From assembly GCA_037447655.1 (NCBI GenBank), contig JBBHKE010001377.1, positions 219,169-283,168 of the forward strand: 64,000 nt of DNA, given 5' to 3'. This DNA comes from Zygnema cylindricum (lineage: Eukaryota > Streptophyta > Zygnematophyceae > Zygnematales > Zygnemataceae). The translations under genes and the position numbers were made by a program. Positions 40,688-52,198 of this stretch are shown piece after piece. How positions within the stretch are numbered: the stretch's first letter is position 1; each line of letters starts with the position of its first letter. The notes below the pieces were generated by a model. That model was not told where the DNA came from. It saw only the letters and a program-made list of their open reading frames with translations, and did not search any database.

Positions 40688-41340
40688 AGAAGCTTCGGCC
40701 ATGGCTGCCTGCTAGGGTTTTCTGTCCTTCCCTCCGTGTATCCGACGCCAAATTTGGCGTGCTACCACTCTAAAGAAAGTATTTTGCAACACCTTTCTGC
40801 TGGTGGGCGAATTACCTCCATCCGCCGCTTCGTTTTTTCATAATCAAGGTTCTCCATTCCGGCCGTTTTTCTATTTTCCTTCTGTGGCCATCTCTTGCAA
40901 TCTTTGTCTCCCGAATTGGGGTGCCATTAGCCACCGCTCAAAATCTTCGCACTTAATTCCATTTTCTCGTCGAACTAAGCTCGTACTGTGGAGAAGTGCT
41001 TTTTAGCCGGCGTCGTTTCAAGGGCTTCGGCCATCGCTTACTCCTACAGTTTTTTGACCTTCCCTTCGAGTATCTTGCACCAATTTTGGCGTACAGATAC
41101 TCTAAATAAAGTATTTTCGACAACCTTGCTGTATGTGGAAATTCCCGCTGCATCCATTCTACCGCTTTTTACCAATCGGCTCTGCCGCTTACGGCCGATT
41201 TCTTACACAAAGCAAGAAAAGTTTTGTCGGCGACATTCAAAAACCTCCGGCCTTGGCTTTCTACTAGGGTTTCTTAAATTTCTCTTTGTGTATCCAACGT
41301 AAAATTTGGCGTGCTAGCACTCTCCACAACTAGCTCTCAA
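40688..41340 (+). repeat. Tandem 5' monomers of the non-LTR retrotransposon
   Basis: Three diverged units begin near 40,688, 41,018 and 41,243. Each starts with a CTTCGGCCATgGCT-like motif, then has CCTTCCcTC, GTATCCGACGC, AATTTTGGCGTGCTA and ACTCTAAA. The first is about 330 bp, the second about 225 bp and the third is partial and runs into the coding region. Confidence 0.75.
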
Positions 41341-41584
41341 GCCAAGTTTTTCCAATTCCATTTCTTTTATTGCCAAAGGGGTTTTTTTTTTACTTTTCTT
41401 TTACTTACTCAGATCTACCGAAGGGAGCTTTCCGAGCAAAGTCTGCACTACCACCAAGCGCGCAACAGCACAAGCGCTCGCCATCCACTGCCTCTCAATC
41501 TTATGACCCCTCACAAGCGACGGGCGTCACGCTCCCCGTCGCTCTCTTCTTCGGATCACGCTCGGCCACGTTTGATTACCTCAG

Positions 41585-44553
41585 ATGAGAACCTTTACCA
41601 CTACCCCCTTCCCCACCGTAGAGTTATCCTCACACACGGTTCCCTCCACCATTCCCAACCCTTGCACAAACCCATGCGGGGTTGAACATTCCCCCGAAAG
41701 CAAGCCACCAATACCTTCTACAAACCCTATTTCATCACAACCTTTAGGTAAAGAGCCTCCCCCTCTCAATGTTGCCCCCTATCGTACACCCCATTTTCAA
41801 GAGCATTTTCCACCCTTACATTCCATACCTCTTTCTCAACCACCCTCTTTCCCACCACCATCAAGTATTGGTCCAACTAGGGTGCCTTGTCCTCAGTGTG
41901 GAAGGTTATATGTGGCGATTGGTGATTTTTCGAGGCATATGAAGTCCTGTCCTTTTAAATCTAAAGGTATCCCGCCCCCGATAATGGCCAACCTTCTCCA
42001 CGAATTAATTGCCAACAACCATTTCATATTGATTGGCAATATGTTCGTCGTCTCGACGTTCTGGGGTGTTATCACTTGGGCTACCCGCGCCCTCGATTGT
42101 ATACTCGTATCCTGAGCAATCTTCGTAATTCTGTCCAAGCGGCTCTGACATCGCCAACGACGCGCCATGGCACTTACTCCTCTTGTTTCCTCTTTGGGTT
42201 TTTGTTTTGCCAACAAAGGGGGGTGCGAGCACGGCTCGTGAGACGAAGGCTCGTTGCCAACGATTTTTGAGGGGGAATTGGGAGTCATTGCAACAAGAGC
42301 ACACGGATCGTGTCATCAGTCTTTCCATGTCACCTCCCAAACGCTATGCCCCACTTCTAATGTCCACCGCGAGATTACATTGGGCAGTCCATCTTGGTCG
42401 TTCTGGAGAGTTTTCTCGAGCTGCTCGTGCGCTTCGACCTTTTACCCTGTCTTTGTCTTCAGAGGCAACAGTTGAAGCTTTGCGTTTGCTCCATCCTCCT
42501 GCCCGTGACGAGCTCATTCCTTTCATCGAGGTGCATGATCTAGGGGTTGTGAGGCAGTTGTTCATGGCCTTCGGGCTCTTGTAGACCTCCATCCGGATTG
42601 AGTGGTTCTTCAAGTGGATGTTGCCAACGTGTTTAACATTGTTAGCCAAAATGCTATCTTTTGAGAGTTAAGGCATGCTCCATCGCTGATTAACCAGATT
42701 TTTCTCTTTGTGCGTGCTTTTTATTCTCGTCCATGCCCCCTCATCTTTCCTCTTGGCGGTCCATTTAGTGATGCTGCCACATTAGAATCTGCGACTGGCA
42801 CTCGCTAGGGTCATCCTTTGGGGGCACCTTTTTTTGCATTGGGTCACGTTCAAGCACTACAAGACTTTGTTACGGCTTTTCATGGTTGTTTATTCCCTTC
42901 GACTGTGGATGATACGCATATTGTCGGGCCCCGAGACTAAGTTTTGTATGCCTTCACCCATTTTGCAGAGCAACTTTCTAAGATTTGTTTATCGGTTAAC
43001 CCATCTAAGTGTGTAGCGTGTTGCCCCCAAGGCTTACCTTCTAACTACCCCGTCCCTATGGGTTTTCGAATTGCTTCTTCAACAGAGGGAATTAAAGCTT
43101 TAGGATCCCCTATTGAAGCTCCATCCTTTGTGAACCAAGTTATTACAGATGCGTTGTTGGAGGACCTCTCGCACTCTGATGACATTCCTAAGCTCTCCGA
43201 CTCCCAAGTGGTTTTTTGCAATCCTCACACGTTGTTTTGCCCAACGTCCTTTTTATCTTGCCCGGACTGTCCCACCAATGAATCCGTTTTTATCTTCTCT
43301 TAAGGAATTTAACAACAAACACTTTAGCGTACTCCCCCACCTTGTTGGGCATGGGATTTTTCATCGCCTGGAGGGTTCGTTTGCCCGTCAACAAGCAAGT
43401 CTCCCTATTTCGAATGGCAGCTTGGGTAAGATTCCTGCGACACGAGTTGCTCCGGCGGCATATTTGGGTAGTTTGTCTTTGGTGGCACCTACCATCACCT
43501 CTCGATTTATCGTCGATGATGTTCCAATTCTGGCCCAGGTCGTTCCTAAGGTTGATGAAAACATTTTTGCTTTTCATGAGTCTTTTTTCTCCGTGCGTGC
43601 GCTCCTCCCACCTGATGCAAGAAACCAGGTTGCACCCTTTCAAACTTTTATATCCGACAATAACATTCATCTCGAACAATGTATAACTGAGCAATTGGCA
43701 GCCGCTCAATTCCATAACCTTTAAACATGCTTCGTTTTGCTCAATCTCGTGCTCGACTACGTTCGTGTTCTGGGCCAAGGGTTGGTGCGTGGATGCAAGC
43801 CACACCAACTTTTTCGACCCTTTGTCTGACGTCCGACAATTTCACATCGCCCTTACGTCTTCGTTTGGGTTTGCCTCACCCTGCACTTCTTGGGAGACTC
43901 CATTGTTTTTGTAATCAACCTATTGACTCGGACGGGATTCATCTACTCCGTTGCTATAGGGGCGGTGAACGTACTGTTGCGCATGATTTAGTTCGCGACT
44001 TAATTGTTGCAATTGGTACTGACGTAGGCTTCACCGTGAGGCGCGAAATTTCTCATATACTACCTGCTCGCTCCCAGTTTATCGACCTTAGAAGTCCTTA
44101 GGTTGACTTGGTTTTCCTTTACGCGGCTGGGAGGACTTTTGGTGAGGTGGTCCTACAGATCCGACTGGGACCCACGTTTCTTCCCGCGCGGCGGTACATA
44201 GGGGTGTGGCGGCTCGGGACGCAACAACTTCTAAGGAAAGAGATTATGCTCACCGAGATCCGTCGAACCAATTTGTGCCATTTGCCGCAGAAATTTTTTG
44301 TACTTTTGACAAGTCTTTTGATGATTTCCTCCACGGCTGTTCGAAGAAAACATTTGAGATCCGGGGTCCGGGAAGCCCTCCCCCGAGCCTTCTCGTCGCG
44401 TTTTACCGTCAACGAGTATCGGTGGCTTTTCAACAAGCGCAAGTCGCGGCCCTTCTACGGTGGAGCACGGTGGCGGATGACTGGCGGGGCCTCCCAGATC
44501 TTCCACCAAGGGATCCAATCCACATCCATGATATTCGAGGGTGTGGAGTTTAG
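41585..44553 (+). pseudogene. Decayed non-LTR retrotransposon polyprotein (zinc finger, reverse transcriptase, CCHC and endonuclease-like C-terminus)
   Basis: A C2H2-type finger (CPQCGRLYVAIGDFSRHMKS) begins at about 41,885. The region entering the RT (ARRLV-like, then LRGNWESL) changes frame near 42,250. From 42,614 one frame carries RT motif A (VDVANVFN), the G-x-P-L-G motif and a VDD catalytic pair at about 42,905-42,913. That frame is broken by stops at 42,662, 42,806 and 42,938. A further frame change near 43,220 leads into LARTVPP. The C-terminal part (43,727-44,553) has a CCHC knuckle (C-x-C-x9-H-x3-C), then an FIDL...VDLVF pattern interrupted by a stop, and ends FYRQRVSVAFQQAQ. A finger-RT-CCHC-endonuclease order in one frame fits restriction-like-endonuclease (R2-type) non-LTR elements. 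The copy is dead. Confidence 0.85.
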
Positions 44554-44758
44554 TTTGTTAGGGTTGTGTAGTTTTTTCCTTTGTTTAGTGTCATCTTTAG
44601 AAAATTTGCTTAGTTTTGGCTGTTATTTTAGTTAGATTTTGTGTCTTCACATGTTTTCTTTACCTTCGTTTCCTTTGGCTGTTCTTTAGCATTAAGCGTA
44701 TATTTCCTCTTTTTGAACCCCTTTGTACCTTGATGGATTTTTCCATCGCACTTTTTGA

Positions 44759-44764
44759 AATAAA
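44759..44764 (+). terminator. Candidate polyadenylation signal of the retrotransposon
   Basis: AATAAA about 200 nt after the end of the decayed frame. No poly(A) tail or target-site duplication could be identified, so the 3' boundary is unknown. Confidence 0.4.
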
Positions 44765-44799
44765 GTTTGAGACATACCTTTATTTTGGGGACATTCTTC

Positions 44800-47473
44800 T
44801 TATAGTGTAATCGGTATCACATAGTCGACGTTTGAACATGTGCGAACATGTTTGCTTGAATTCCTCCGGTCTTAATCACTTGGAATTAAATCTAAGTGCT
44901 ATTTTTTGTGTCGACGCACTCACCTTCCTGTGTCAACGCCTTTATCACAGACTCCTTCTGTGGATGTATGAAAAAAAAGATAAATTTTAGTACAGACTGT
45001 TGCATTTTGTACACTACAGTATTGAAGATTGTCCAAATTATGCTTATATTAATGTAAAAAAAAAAAGTAAGAGTTATTGATTCTATTTTAAGTTCGAGGG
45101 TCAAAACTTGGGGGCGCCGAATTACCGTTATTAATGCTAATGAAGATTCACAATGTACTGAACCACTGTTCAAAAGTAAAAAACATAACATTGCGTTCAA
45201 TTGATTGAAATACGACTTGAACTTTATTTTTTTGCATATTTGTGAGCAAAACGTGCAGAAATCCATTGCGGAGTCTCTCTACTACGGAAATTCGACACAT
45301 CATCAACTTTTTGGGCTAATGGCTACGATTGCAGCAAATAATTCTCTGTTCACCAAATGGACTAAGGGCACTTTTCCATGTGATAAAGTTACGTTTTTCT
45401 TTTGTCATTTTCATCCAAAATTTAACCCCCAACAAGAAAATCCGTTGTCGTACCAAAAAAATGAAATCACCACTACAATTTGCGTCACTTTGAAACTTTA
45501 AATGCAATGCAATTTGTCGTCTAACGCGTTTAGACTCACTTTCGCGTCCCTCCAACTCATCTTCAAGCTTCTACTCGAATCACCTCGCGAGGTGATTTTA
45601 ACTTAAGTTCCATGATGTTAATGAACATGCAGACGATGTCGCACGCGTCGTAGGTTTTTTAAAACTTTTATGGGCAGAGAACCAAAAAAAATTCCAATGC
45701 ACATTCCCAACATGTGCGTAGTTTTTTCCGTGCACTTTTTTTCGTACAGGGGCCGTGCAGGGGTCTCGACCGACGGACGCCATTTCGTCAAAAGCGAAGT
45801 TCGTGAAGGCGCTTCTTTCTCCCTCCCTCTCCCATTACCGCGTCCATCTCACAGTTTTTGCAATGAGAAACGAAAAGAATGGTATCAAATGAAAGATTTT
45901 TAAAAAAGATTACTTTTGACTGTCTTTGGGTGTATTTTAATGGCAAGTAAAGTGAGAAAGAACGAAAAAAATCGGAAAACCAAGGCGGAAAGTTTTGGAA
46001 TTAGTGGCGTCGACTCTATCATAAGTGAGCGTGACGTCAAAATGTCACAAACCCTAAATATCTACAATGTCACAAGAAACCACTATGTAGTAGACGCCTA
46101 GAACCGTTGCTATTTTGTAAACGTCATCAATTATCGTAAGTTTTAAGGTCTTCTACAACCGTCACAAATTACACCAGCGTCTACATCCGTCACAATTTGA
46201 AGTAACGATTTCATTACAATACAATAATAGGATTCCACTATTCCAATGGTCTCGGACTCGTTTGCACCTGATTATTCCTTTCTCAAAACAAGCTCAGTTT
46301 TTTATCCTTTTCACACTCAATTCAATTTTATTGTATTAAGTTTGTGACCATCTCGTCACTTAGTTTAATATCCCCTTTTTATTCGGATCAACACTAGAAA
46401 ACAATCATATTGCTTATTTGATCAAGGCAACAGTGCGTTTAGGTCATCTATCAATAATATCTCATTTTAAGCATACAAGAGAAGTTGTAACCATTGCAAA
46501 TCATCTCCAACAATTAGGGTTTTCAGGGAGTTTTTTTGTGACAATTCTTAACAGTATCAATATCCAATGTGTTAGAAAAGGTTAATATTGCTATGCAACT
46601 TCTATAGCCTTACCTTAATTCTGAAAAAGAATCTTCATTGCATCTCCCATCTCCCTCTTCCTCTCCCTCTCCCTATACTTCTATCTCAACTGACAGAATG
46701 TACCATGGTGAAAACACCACCTCTGTCTACAAATCAACATGACGATATAGGCTACCTCTCGAGAATGTGAAATGACTTGACAAATTAGAGGAGAAATAGG
46801 TTCTCCCGAAAGCTGGAGTAATCATGATTAATTTAATTTGAGATCCGTCACGACTACACCGCCCACCACTATTAGCATATATTAGTTATTATGTTAAGCC
46901 GAAAACCATACAACAGTATCAATCACGCTATATAGTGGAGATCACACGAGTCTCCTCCATCTCCCGAGACCAAATTACTATTGTAAATTCTAATTTCACA
47001 TTTACATTAATAATTTCTGTAATAGCGATGAGAGGTATGGTGAATTAAATAAGTGTATTTCATTTTCCACTTTTTTTTTTAGTGCAGTCATTTAACCATT
47101 GCAAAACATCGCAAAATATCACAATCAAGCATTATACATACATACATAGACATTTCGTATATGTCACTAATAGAACAAGAAAAATGAAAGCACGATTTAA
47201 AACAAAACATTAGCACAATAAAACATTCAACCATGGAATATAACGCGACTGACACCGTTCAAAAAGCAATACGTTATGGTTTTACATACAAAAACAAACC
47301 TGAAAACAACCGTACTATCAAACTGATTCGGCTAAAAGAAGAGTAGCCACTCTTCCTATACATAAACATGTTCTCGAAATGAAACTAACGACCACTGAAA
47401 CTGAGAGTGGACGAAAACCTCAAAATTGAACTATATCACTATTTTACATGATGATACATGAACTGCTCAACAT
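44800..47473. other. Intergenic, repeat remnants
   Basis: No gene recognised. 45,085-45,155 matches the right arm of the element at 39,513-39,580 (AATGCTAATGAAGATTCACAATG, then TA), probably a fragment. 46,857-47,035 has a CACCGCCCACCACTATTAGC left end after TA and a weaker inverse right end. The rest is unassigned. Confidence 0.5.
46857..47035. mobile_element. Possible CACCGC-type inverted-repeat element (diverged)
   Basis: The left terminus after TA (855-856) is clear. The right terminus (TAATAGCGATGAGAGG, then TA) is only loosely complementary. Confidence 0.4.
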
Positions 47474-47582
47474 TTAAAATTTGTCGTCGAACCATTCGGA
47501 CCAGCTTTGATCATCTCCATTCTTGAATTTCTCGTCAGCGAGGACATTTACTTGATCAACAGCTTGCTTCTTGGCCTCATCT
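47474..47582 (-). CDS. Terminal exon of an unidentified small acidic protein (partial gene model)
   Basis: After a TGTGTGCAG acceptor, an open frame runs 35-36 codons (DEAKKQAVDQVNVLADEKF, then SWSEWFDDKF) to TAA at 476-474. It has normal codon use, heptad-like Lys/Ala/Val content and an aromatic-acidic end, and looks like a genuine last exon. I do not recognise the family. No upstream exon is evident in 47,600-48,157, which is A+T-rich and then GA-rich. The duplicated REF/SRPP upstream segment (48,158-48,716) lies about 580 bp upstream in the orientation that would transcribe this exon. Confidence 0.4.
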
Positions 47583-48029
47583 CTGCACACAAAACGACAA
47601 AAATACATCAGGAAATCAAAATAATCGACAAAAGAAGGGAATAAGGACTAATGTCAGGTCAAATATTGGTACTTTTCCTGTAGTTAAAATTGTAATTTTT
47701 AGCAATCTGTTCCATCCCATTTTGTTCCATGCAAGTATTCAAGTCACCTTAGGTCTCAACTTTGTACCAGAAATACATCAGAACTGCCTCATTTTAGCTC
47801 ATGTTGGGATACAAATGCCAGAACAACACAAAATTTTATTATTTTCAAGCATTGGAACCAATTGCAAAAATATGTGAATGTCCTTCAAAATTGATATAAA
47901 ATAAAGCAAAAGAAATTCCTTCAATGAATATAAGTGCAAAAGTCCAAAATCATTCCAGAAAAAAATGCTTACATTCATTCACTTATTTTTATATGAGAAC
48001 AAGAGTGGTTCCAAAGTCAAAGAGCATTG

Positions 48030-48157
48030 GGGAGAGGGAGAGAGAAAGAGAGAGTAATTGTAGCCAGAGTGAAAGAGCATTGGAGAGAAAGAGGGAGAGA
48101 GAAAGAGAGAGCGAAGAGGGAGGGAAGGAGGGAGAGGAGGGTGAGGGGGAGAGCGAG
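48030..48157. repeat. GA-rich low-complexity tract
   Basis: GAGAGAG and GGAGGGAAGG units ending exactly where the duplicated 559-bp segment begins. A 45-bp motif containing AGAGCATTGG is repeated within it. Confidence 0.8.
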
Positions 48158-48716
48158 AACTGCACTTTACAATAAAAGCTACTTTTAAAAAAATACAGAA
48201 GAAAGCACTAAAAACCACTGCTGCAGTACGTAAGGGAAAATAGAGCACAAAAACTGAAAAACTACTGCTGCAGAATGTTAAGAGGAATACTGTAGTGGCA
48301 AAGTGTCAAAAGTATCAAACAATCAATCTGCTGCAACACAAACTCCTGGCAGCAAAGATTAAGTAAAACTTTTCAATGGCTTGATGCTGCTGAGAAACGA
48401 CAAAGTTGTCCAGAAACGACAAATTGACACGCAGAGGATCTATGGTCTCAGTTCAGAGGCTGGTCTGTTTGCAGCCGACGTTGGAGCTTGAACTCCGGTT
48501 AAAACCTGCGAATCCCGTAAAAGTGGTCCACTTTTAACCCAAGGATCAAAATCTGTTACGTGTCAGCAAGAGCTGCAATGAGAACTAGACCTTGAATCGT
48601 TATTAGCGTATAGAAATTATTAGTGTAAAGAAAAAATTAGCGTCATTCATTCTAATTTAGTTCTAAGAGACGTGGCAGATTATGGTCCACGTCCTTAAAT
48701 AGCGTAATTTATTATA
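48158..48716. repeat. 559-bp duplicated segment, copy B
   Basis: Same length and orientation as 38,952-39,510, with about three mismatches by eye. The REF/SRPP coding start is absent here and is replaced by GA-rich DNA. After 48,716 the sequence continues into a different right arm of a CACCGC-type element. Confidence 0.93.
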
Positions 48717-48790
48717 CTAAATTAGAATCAATAACGCTAATTTTTTTTTGACGCTATTTAATCCTTGACTCTAATAGCGATTGGTGGTGT
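48594..48790. mobile_element. CACCGC-type inverted-repeat element at the edge of duplicated segment B
   Basis: The left portion is shared with 39,390-39,510. The right arm (ACTCTAATAGCGATTGGTGGTG, then TA) belongs to another interior type, so the element looks recombinant. Confidence 0.7.
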
Positions 48791-49150
48791 AGTATCCTGT
48801 TTTTCTTTCTTTTTTTGTCTTCCCGCGGTTGAGCCAATCATTGAGCTTTTCACGGTCTACTTTAGAAAGTCATCGCATTTTTTTAAAAGTGCGTTTTATG
48901 ATCAAAACGTGCGTTTTATGTGCCAATGGAGCGTAACCCTACGAGCATTAACACGTGCGAAGACTAAATTGAGTTTCACTAATAAGGGTGGTGTTCCATC
49001 GGACGAAAAGTGAGGTTGTTTACAGAAATCCGGAGCTATCCGTACTACGCCGTACCTCTTATTTTTTTTTATAAGCGAACAACATTACAGAGAATCTTGC
49101 CAATATTCTCCAAAGGTCTGGGAGGTAACAATGACCGTTGGATGTTTTTT

Positions 49151-49223
49151 CGCGAAGCATTCGCTTCGAAAATTTCTGTAAATGGTGATGTACCTCGAGG
49201 AGGTACATCACCATTTACAGAAA
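49151..49223. repeat. Two consecutive hairpins, one with perfect 24-bp arms
   Basis: 49,173-49,196 is exactly complementary to 49,200-49,223 with a 3-nt loop (GAG). Just upstream a smaller stem (CGAAGC...GCTTCG, about 49,153-49,168) occurs. No reading frame uses it in an obvious way. Confidence 0.9.
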
Positions 49224-49447
49224 AAATTGAGCCGCGACACGTTGGATAATGAATGTACGTGTCACGACGGCAAACCAACGGAAATCGAAAAATTTCGCAC
49301 ATGATATATGCATTCAAAAATTCAACGGAAATCACGAAAGTGATCTCGTAACGAGCTTTCGTCGCGCTATTTTTTTTGTTACCGGCCATTCGTCACACTA
49401 TTTGTGGAAGCGCTCATTCGTCACGCGAAAAATGAGAAACCCTAGAA

Positions 49448-49509
49448 ATAATGAGCTGGCATCTGACAAGCGTTGCAAATAATGAGCTGGCATCTGACAA
49501 GCGTTTGCA
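49448..49509. repeat. Direct duplication of about 30 bp
   Basis: AATGAGCTGGCATCTGACAA plus flanks occurs twice in direct succession. Confidence 0.9.
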
Positions 49510-49640
49510 AAGAGTACAAAATGTGTGTGGTACGATGCCCTGGTTCGCACGTACATCAGTATATAAATAAGGGAACTTTGTTCGCCCCTCTGCGAAGCCT
49601 TATATAGGCGGTAGGCGGTGTGTCTGTCATCGATTTTTTC

Positions 49641-50112
49641 CGTCCGTCCGCAGTACGGACCGCCGTACCGCTGGCACAATGTAACGGTGCCACCCGTACC
49701 GCCTTACGGATGGCGTAATCTTACATTGCCAGTTGTCGGTGTGTAGACCACCGTACGGCTAGCATACTCTAACATTGCCAACCGTCGGTGTGCAGAGCGT
49801 CCTACGGTTTGTGAAACCTAACTTTCCCAGCCGTCAGTGTGCACACCGCCGTACGGTTAGCGTAATCTAACATTGCCAACCTTCGATGTGCAGACCACCG
49901 CACGGTTGGCGTAACCTAACATTGCCACCCGTCGGTGTGCAAACCGCCGTACGGATGGCATAATCTAACATTGCCAACCGTCGGTGTGCAGACTGTCGTA
50001 CGGCTGGCGTAATCTAACATTGCCAACCGTCGTGTACAGACCGCCGTACTACTAACGTAAAATAACGTTGTCAACCCGTCGGTGTACATTGAGCCAGACG
50101 GCTGGCACAATG
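49641..50112. repeat. 49-bp minisatellite array (first block)
   Basis: About nine units built on CCGCCGTACGGCTGGCGTAA, TCTAACATTGCCAACC and GTCGGTGTGCAGA. GTACGG anchors fall at about 49-bp spacing (49,754; 49,803; 49,851; 49,949; 49,998). The array resumes at 50,667-50,795 and 51,837-51,873 after transposon insertions. Confidence 0.9.
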
Positions 50113-50114
50113 AC

Positions 50115-50666
50115 CACCGCGAAATCGTTATTGGTGTCAATAACTCTAGTTTGGGTTTTTTAAATTTTGATTTCTTTCCTCAAATAAGACACATAATTTT
50201 AATTTTTCCTCGACGTTAATTAAGGTACCCTACAAATTAAGGTACCGTACAATATAGCGTAAAAGATAAATGTACAATAAGATCTAAATAGCGTGGTGTA
50301 CGGTTGATGTCAGACCGTACATAAATGTACCTTTTCAAGTGAAAAATTTACAAAAAAATAATTAAATCAGATGCGCACGCATATGAACGTACGCCCAGAA
50401 AACGGAATTAGTCTGATAAGTAAATTAGTCTGACATGTACGGATATTTAAATTTCACGACGGCGTACAATTTATAATATTTTGTACGAATAAATATGTTA
50501 ATGTATACAATCGTACGGAGAATATTTCATTTTTTCTGTTCCCAAATTAGCATTAAGCCAAAATTACAATACACATTAAAAAAAAATCAAATTCTTAATT
50601 AACATCATTTACGGTAAATTATCTTCAACACTATTTAAAATTTGACACTAATAACGATTCGCGGTG
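50115..50666. mobile_element. CACCGC-type inverted-repeat element, 552 bp, inside the minisatellite
   Basis: Ends CACCGCGAAATCGTTATTGG and ACTAATAACGATTCGCGGTG, with TA after the right end; the left flank is AC. The interior is A+T-rich without a transposase. Minisatellite DNA flanks both sides. Confidence 0.8.
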
Positions 50667-50795
50667 TAACGTTGTCGTGCATCAGCGGTACAGACCGCCG
50701 TACCGGAGGCACAACGTGACGTTGCTGTGCGTCAGCGTCACAGATCGTCGTACCGCTGGCACAACGTGACGTTGCCGTGCGTCAGCGGTATAGAC
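50667..50795. repeat. Minisatellite array (second block, about 50-bp period)
   Basis: CACAACGTGACGTTG anchors at about 50,710 and 50,760. Homologous to the first block but with TGACGTTGCCGTGCGTCAGC in place of the ACATTGCC segment. Confidence 0.85.
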
Positions 50796-50797
50796 TA

Positions 50798-51282
50798 CAC
50801 CGCGCATCGTAATTAGAGTAATAAATTAGAGTAAAAAAAGAGAAAAAAATAATTAGAGTAATTTACTTTAATTTATGTGATAGAACTGTTTCAAAAGGAA
50901 TTTACTCTAATTGCGGTGTGCACTCTAATTGGCAAGCTAATATCCTCTACTATAAATGTTGTTCATACAGAATCTGAAAAAACGTACAGTTTTATCGTCA
51001 CTATGACGTTTGCCACGCGGTTTGTTAAAACGCATTTACATGATAATGGCCTGTTTAAATCATTATTTGTACTTTTTAACTTATAGAAATTTGTACTGGT
51101 CGGACGTCGTCCGGTAATCCACACTATTTAAAACGAACCTATATTAGAATTAAAAACCTAATTAAACCTTGCACCAAATAGAATAATGAAAAAATTAGAA
51201 TCATTTACTCTATTTGATGTGATAGAGTCGAAATTTCGAGCGACCGAGTTAGAGTAATTTACTCTAATTACGATTCGCGGTG
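50798..51282. mobile_element. CACCGC-type inverted-repeat element, 485 bp, TAGAGTAA subtype
   Basis: Ends CACCGCGCATCGTAATTAG and CTAATTACGATTCGCGGTG are flanked by TA (796-797, 283-284). Repeated TAGAGTAA/TTACTCTA occurs near both ends. An internal CTAATTGCGGTGTGCACTC near 50,910 suggests a nested or rearranged copy. Confidence 0.85.
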
Positions 51283-51295
51283 TACCGTAGCGCTA

Positions 51296-51834
51296 CACCG
51301 CCAATCGCTATTAGCGTAGTGTACGCTAATTCCGTCCCGTTTTTTTTTCTTTTAATTCTCCATTAGCGTAGCTTATTCTTTTTTTTTCTGTACGCCATTT
51401 AAGGGGGGTTTTGAAAAAAAAAAAAAAAAAAAATCGATATATCGTCGATACGATATATCGGCGATATATCGGAAATATATCGCGATATTTCGATAATCGA
51501 TATATCGAAGCGATATATCGATTATCGGGTACCTAAAATTCGGTACATATCGAATATCGGCAAGTGGTCCTCGATACCCAACACTACCAACAACCACGTT
51601 TCGTCTGTGTGAACGTACAATTTGTGTAAGATATGTCAGATTTTGTAGAAGTACCTGTATTAGTGTAAGCATATTTGCGACCGGCATGTATTTTTTCCAA
51701 AGACCCAAATTAGAATTATTAAACAATTAGAATGTATGTTTTTTTTCAAAATTTTCAAATTCTTAATTAGCGTACACCACTGTAATTATTCTTATACTCT
51801 AAAAAAACTTCTACGGTAATAGCGATTGACAGTG
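51296..51834. mobile_element. CACCGC-type inverted-repeat element, 539 bp, TTAGCGTA subtype
   Basis: Ends CACCGCCAATCGCTATTAGC and GTAATAGCGATTGACAGTG are flanked by TA (294-295, 835-836). It begins only 11 bp after the preceding element and carries the CGATATATCG-rich insert at 51,434-51,590. Confidence 0.8.
51434..51590. mobile_element. CGATATATCG-rich palindromic element, nested
   Basis: Dense CGATATATCG palindromes follow a run of A and end in GATACCCAACACTA. The inverse of that end (TAGTGTTGGGTATCG) resembles ends of hAT-type nonautonomous elements known from many genomes. A related element lies at 55,960-56,343. Confidence 0.5.
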
Positions 51835-51836
51835 TA

Positions 51837-51873
51837 GCACAACGTGACGCTGCCGTGCGTCCGCAGTACGGAC
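51837..51873. repeat. Minisatellite remnant (third block)
   Basis: GCACAACGTGACGCTGCCGT and onward resumes the 50-bp unit immediately after the element at 51,296-51,834. Confidence 0.8.
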
Positions 51874-52198
51874 ATGATAAACTGGACAGGGTACATGCCC
51901 GTGTAACGGGCGTTGATTTACTAGTGTTTGCAAAAAGTAGCGTTATGTACAACAAGTCTCTCCCTACAAAGCTTCCAAGTGACACTTCATTTCTACACAA
52001 ATTTGAAAAATTGTTAGCATCAAGAAATATTGCGGGTATTAAAGGTAAACTTTCGATGTAATAAAGAAGAATACTTAAAATAAATTAGCGTACTTGTAAC
52101 TTGTATATTTCATACAATTTCTAAACCCACAAGTTCATCGCCTTATATATGTTGTCACAAACAACATTATTACTTCAACTAATGTAAATGTGAGACTA

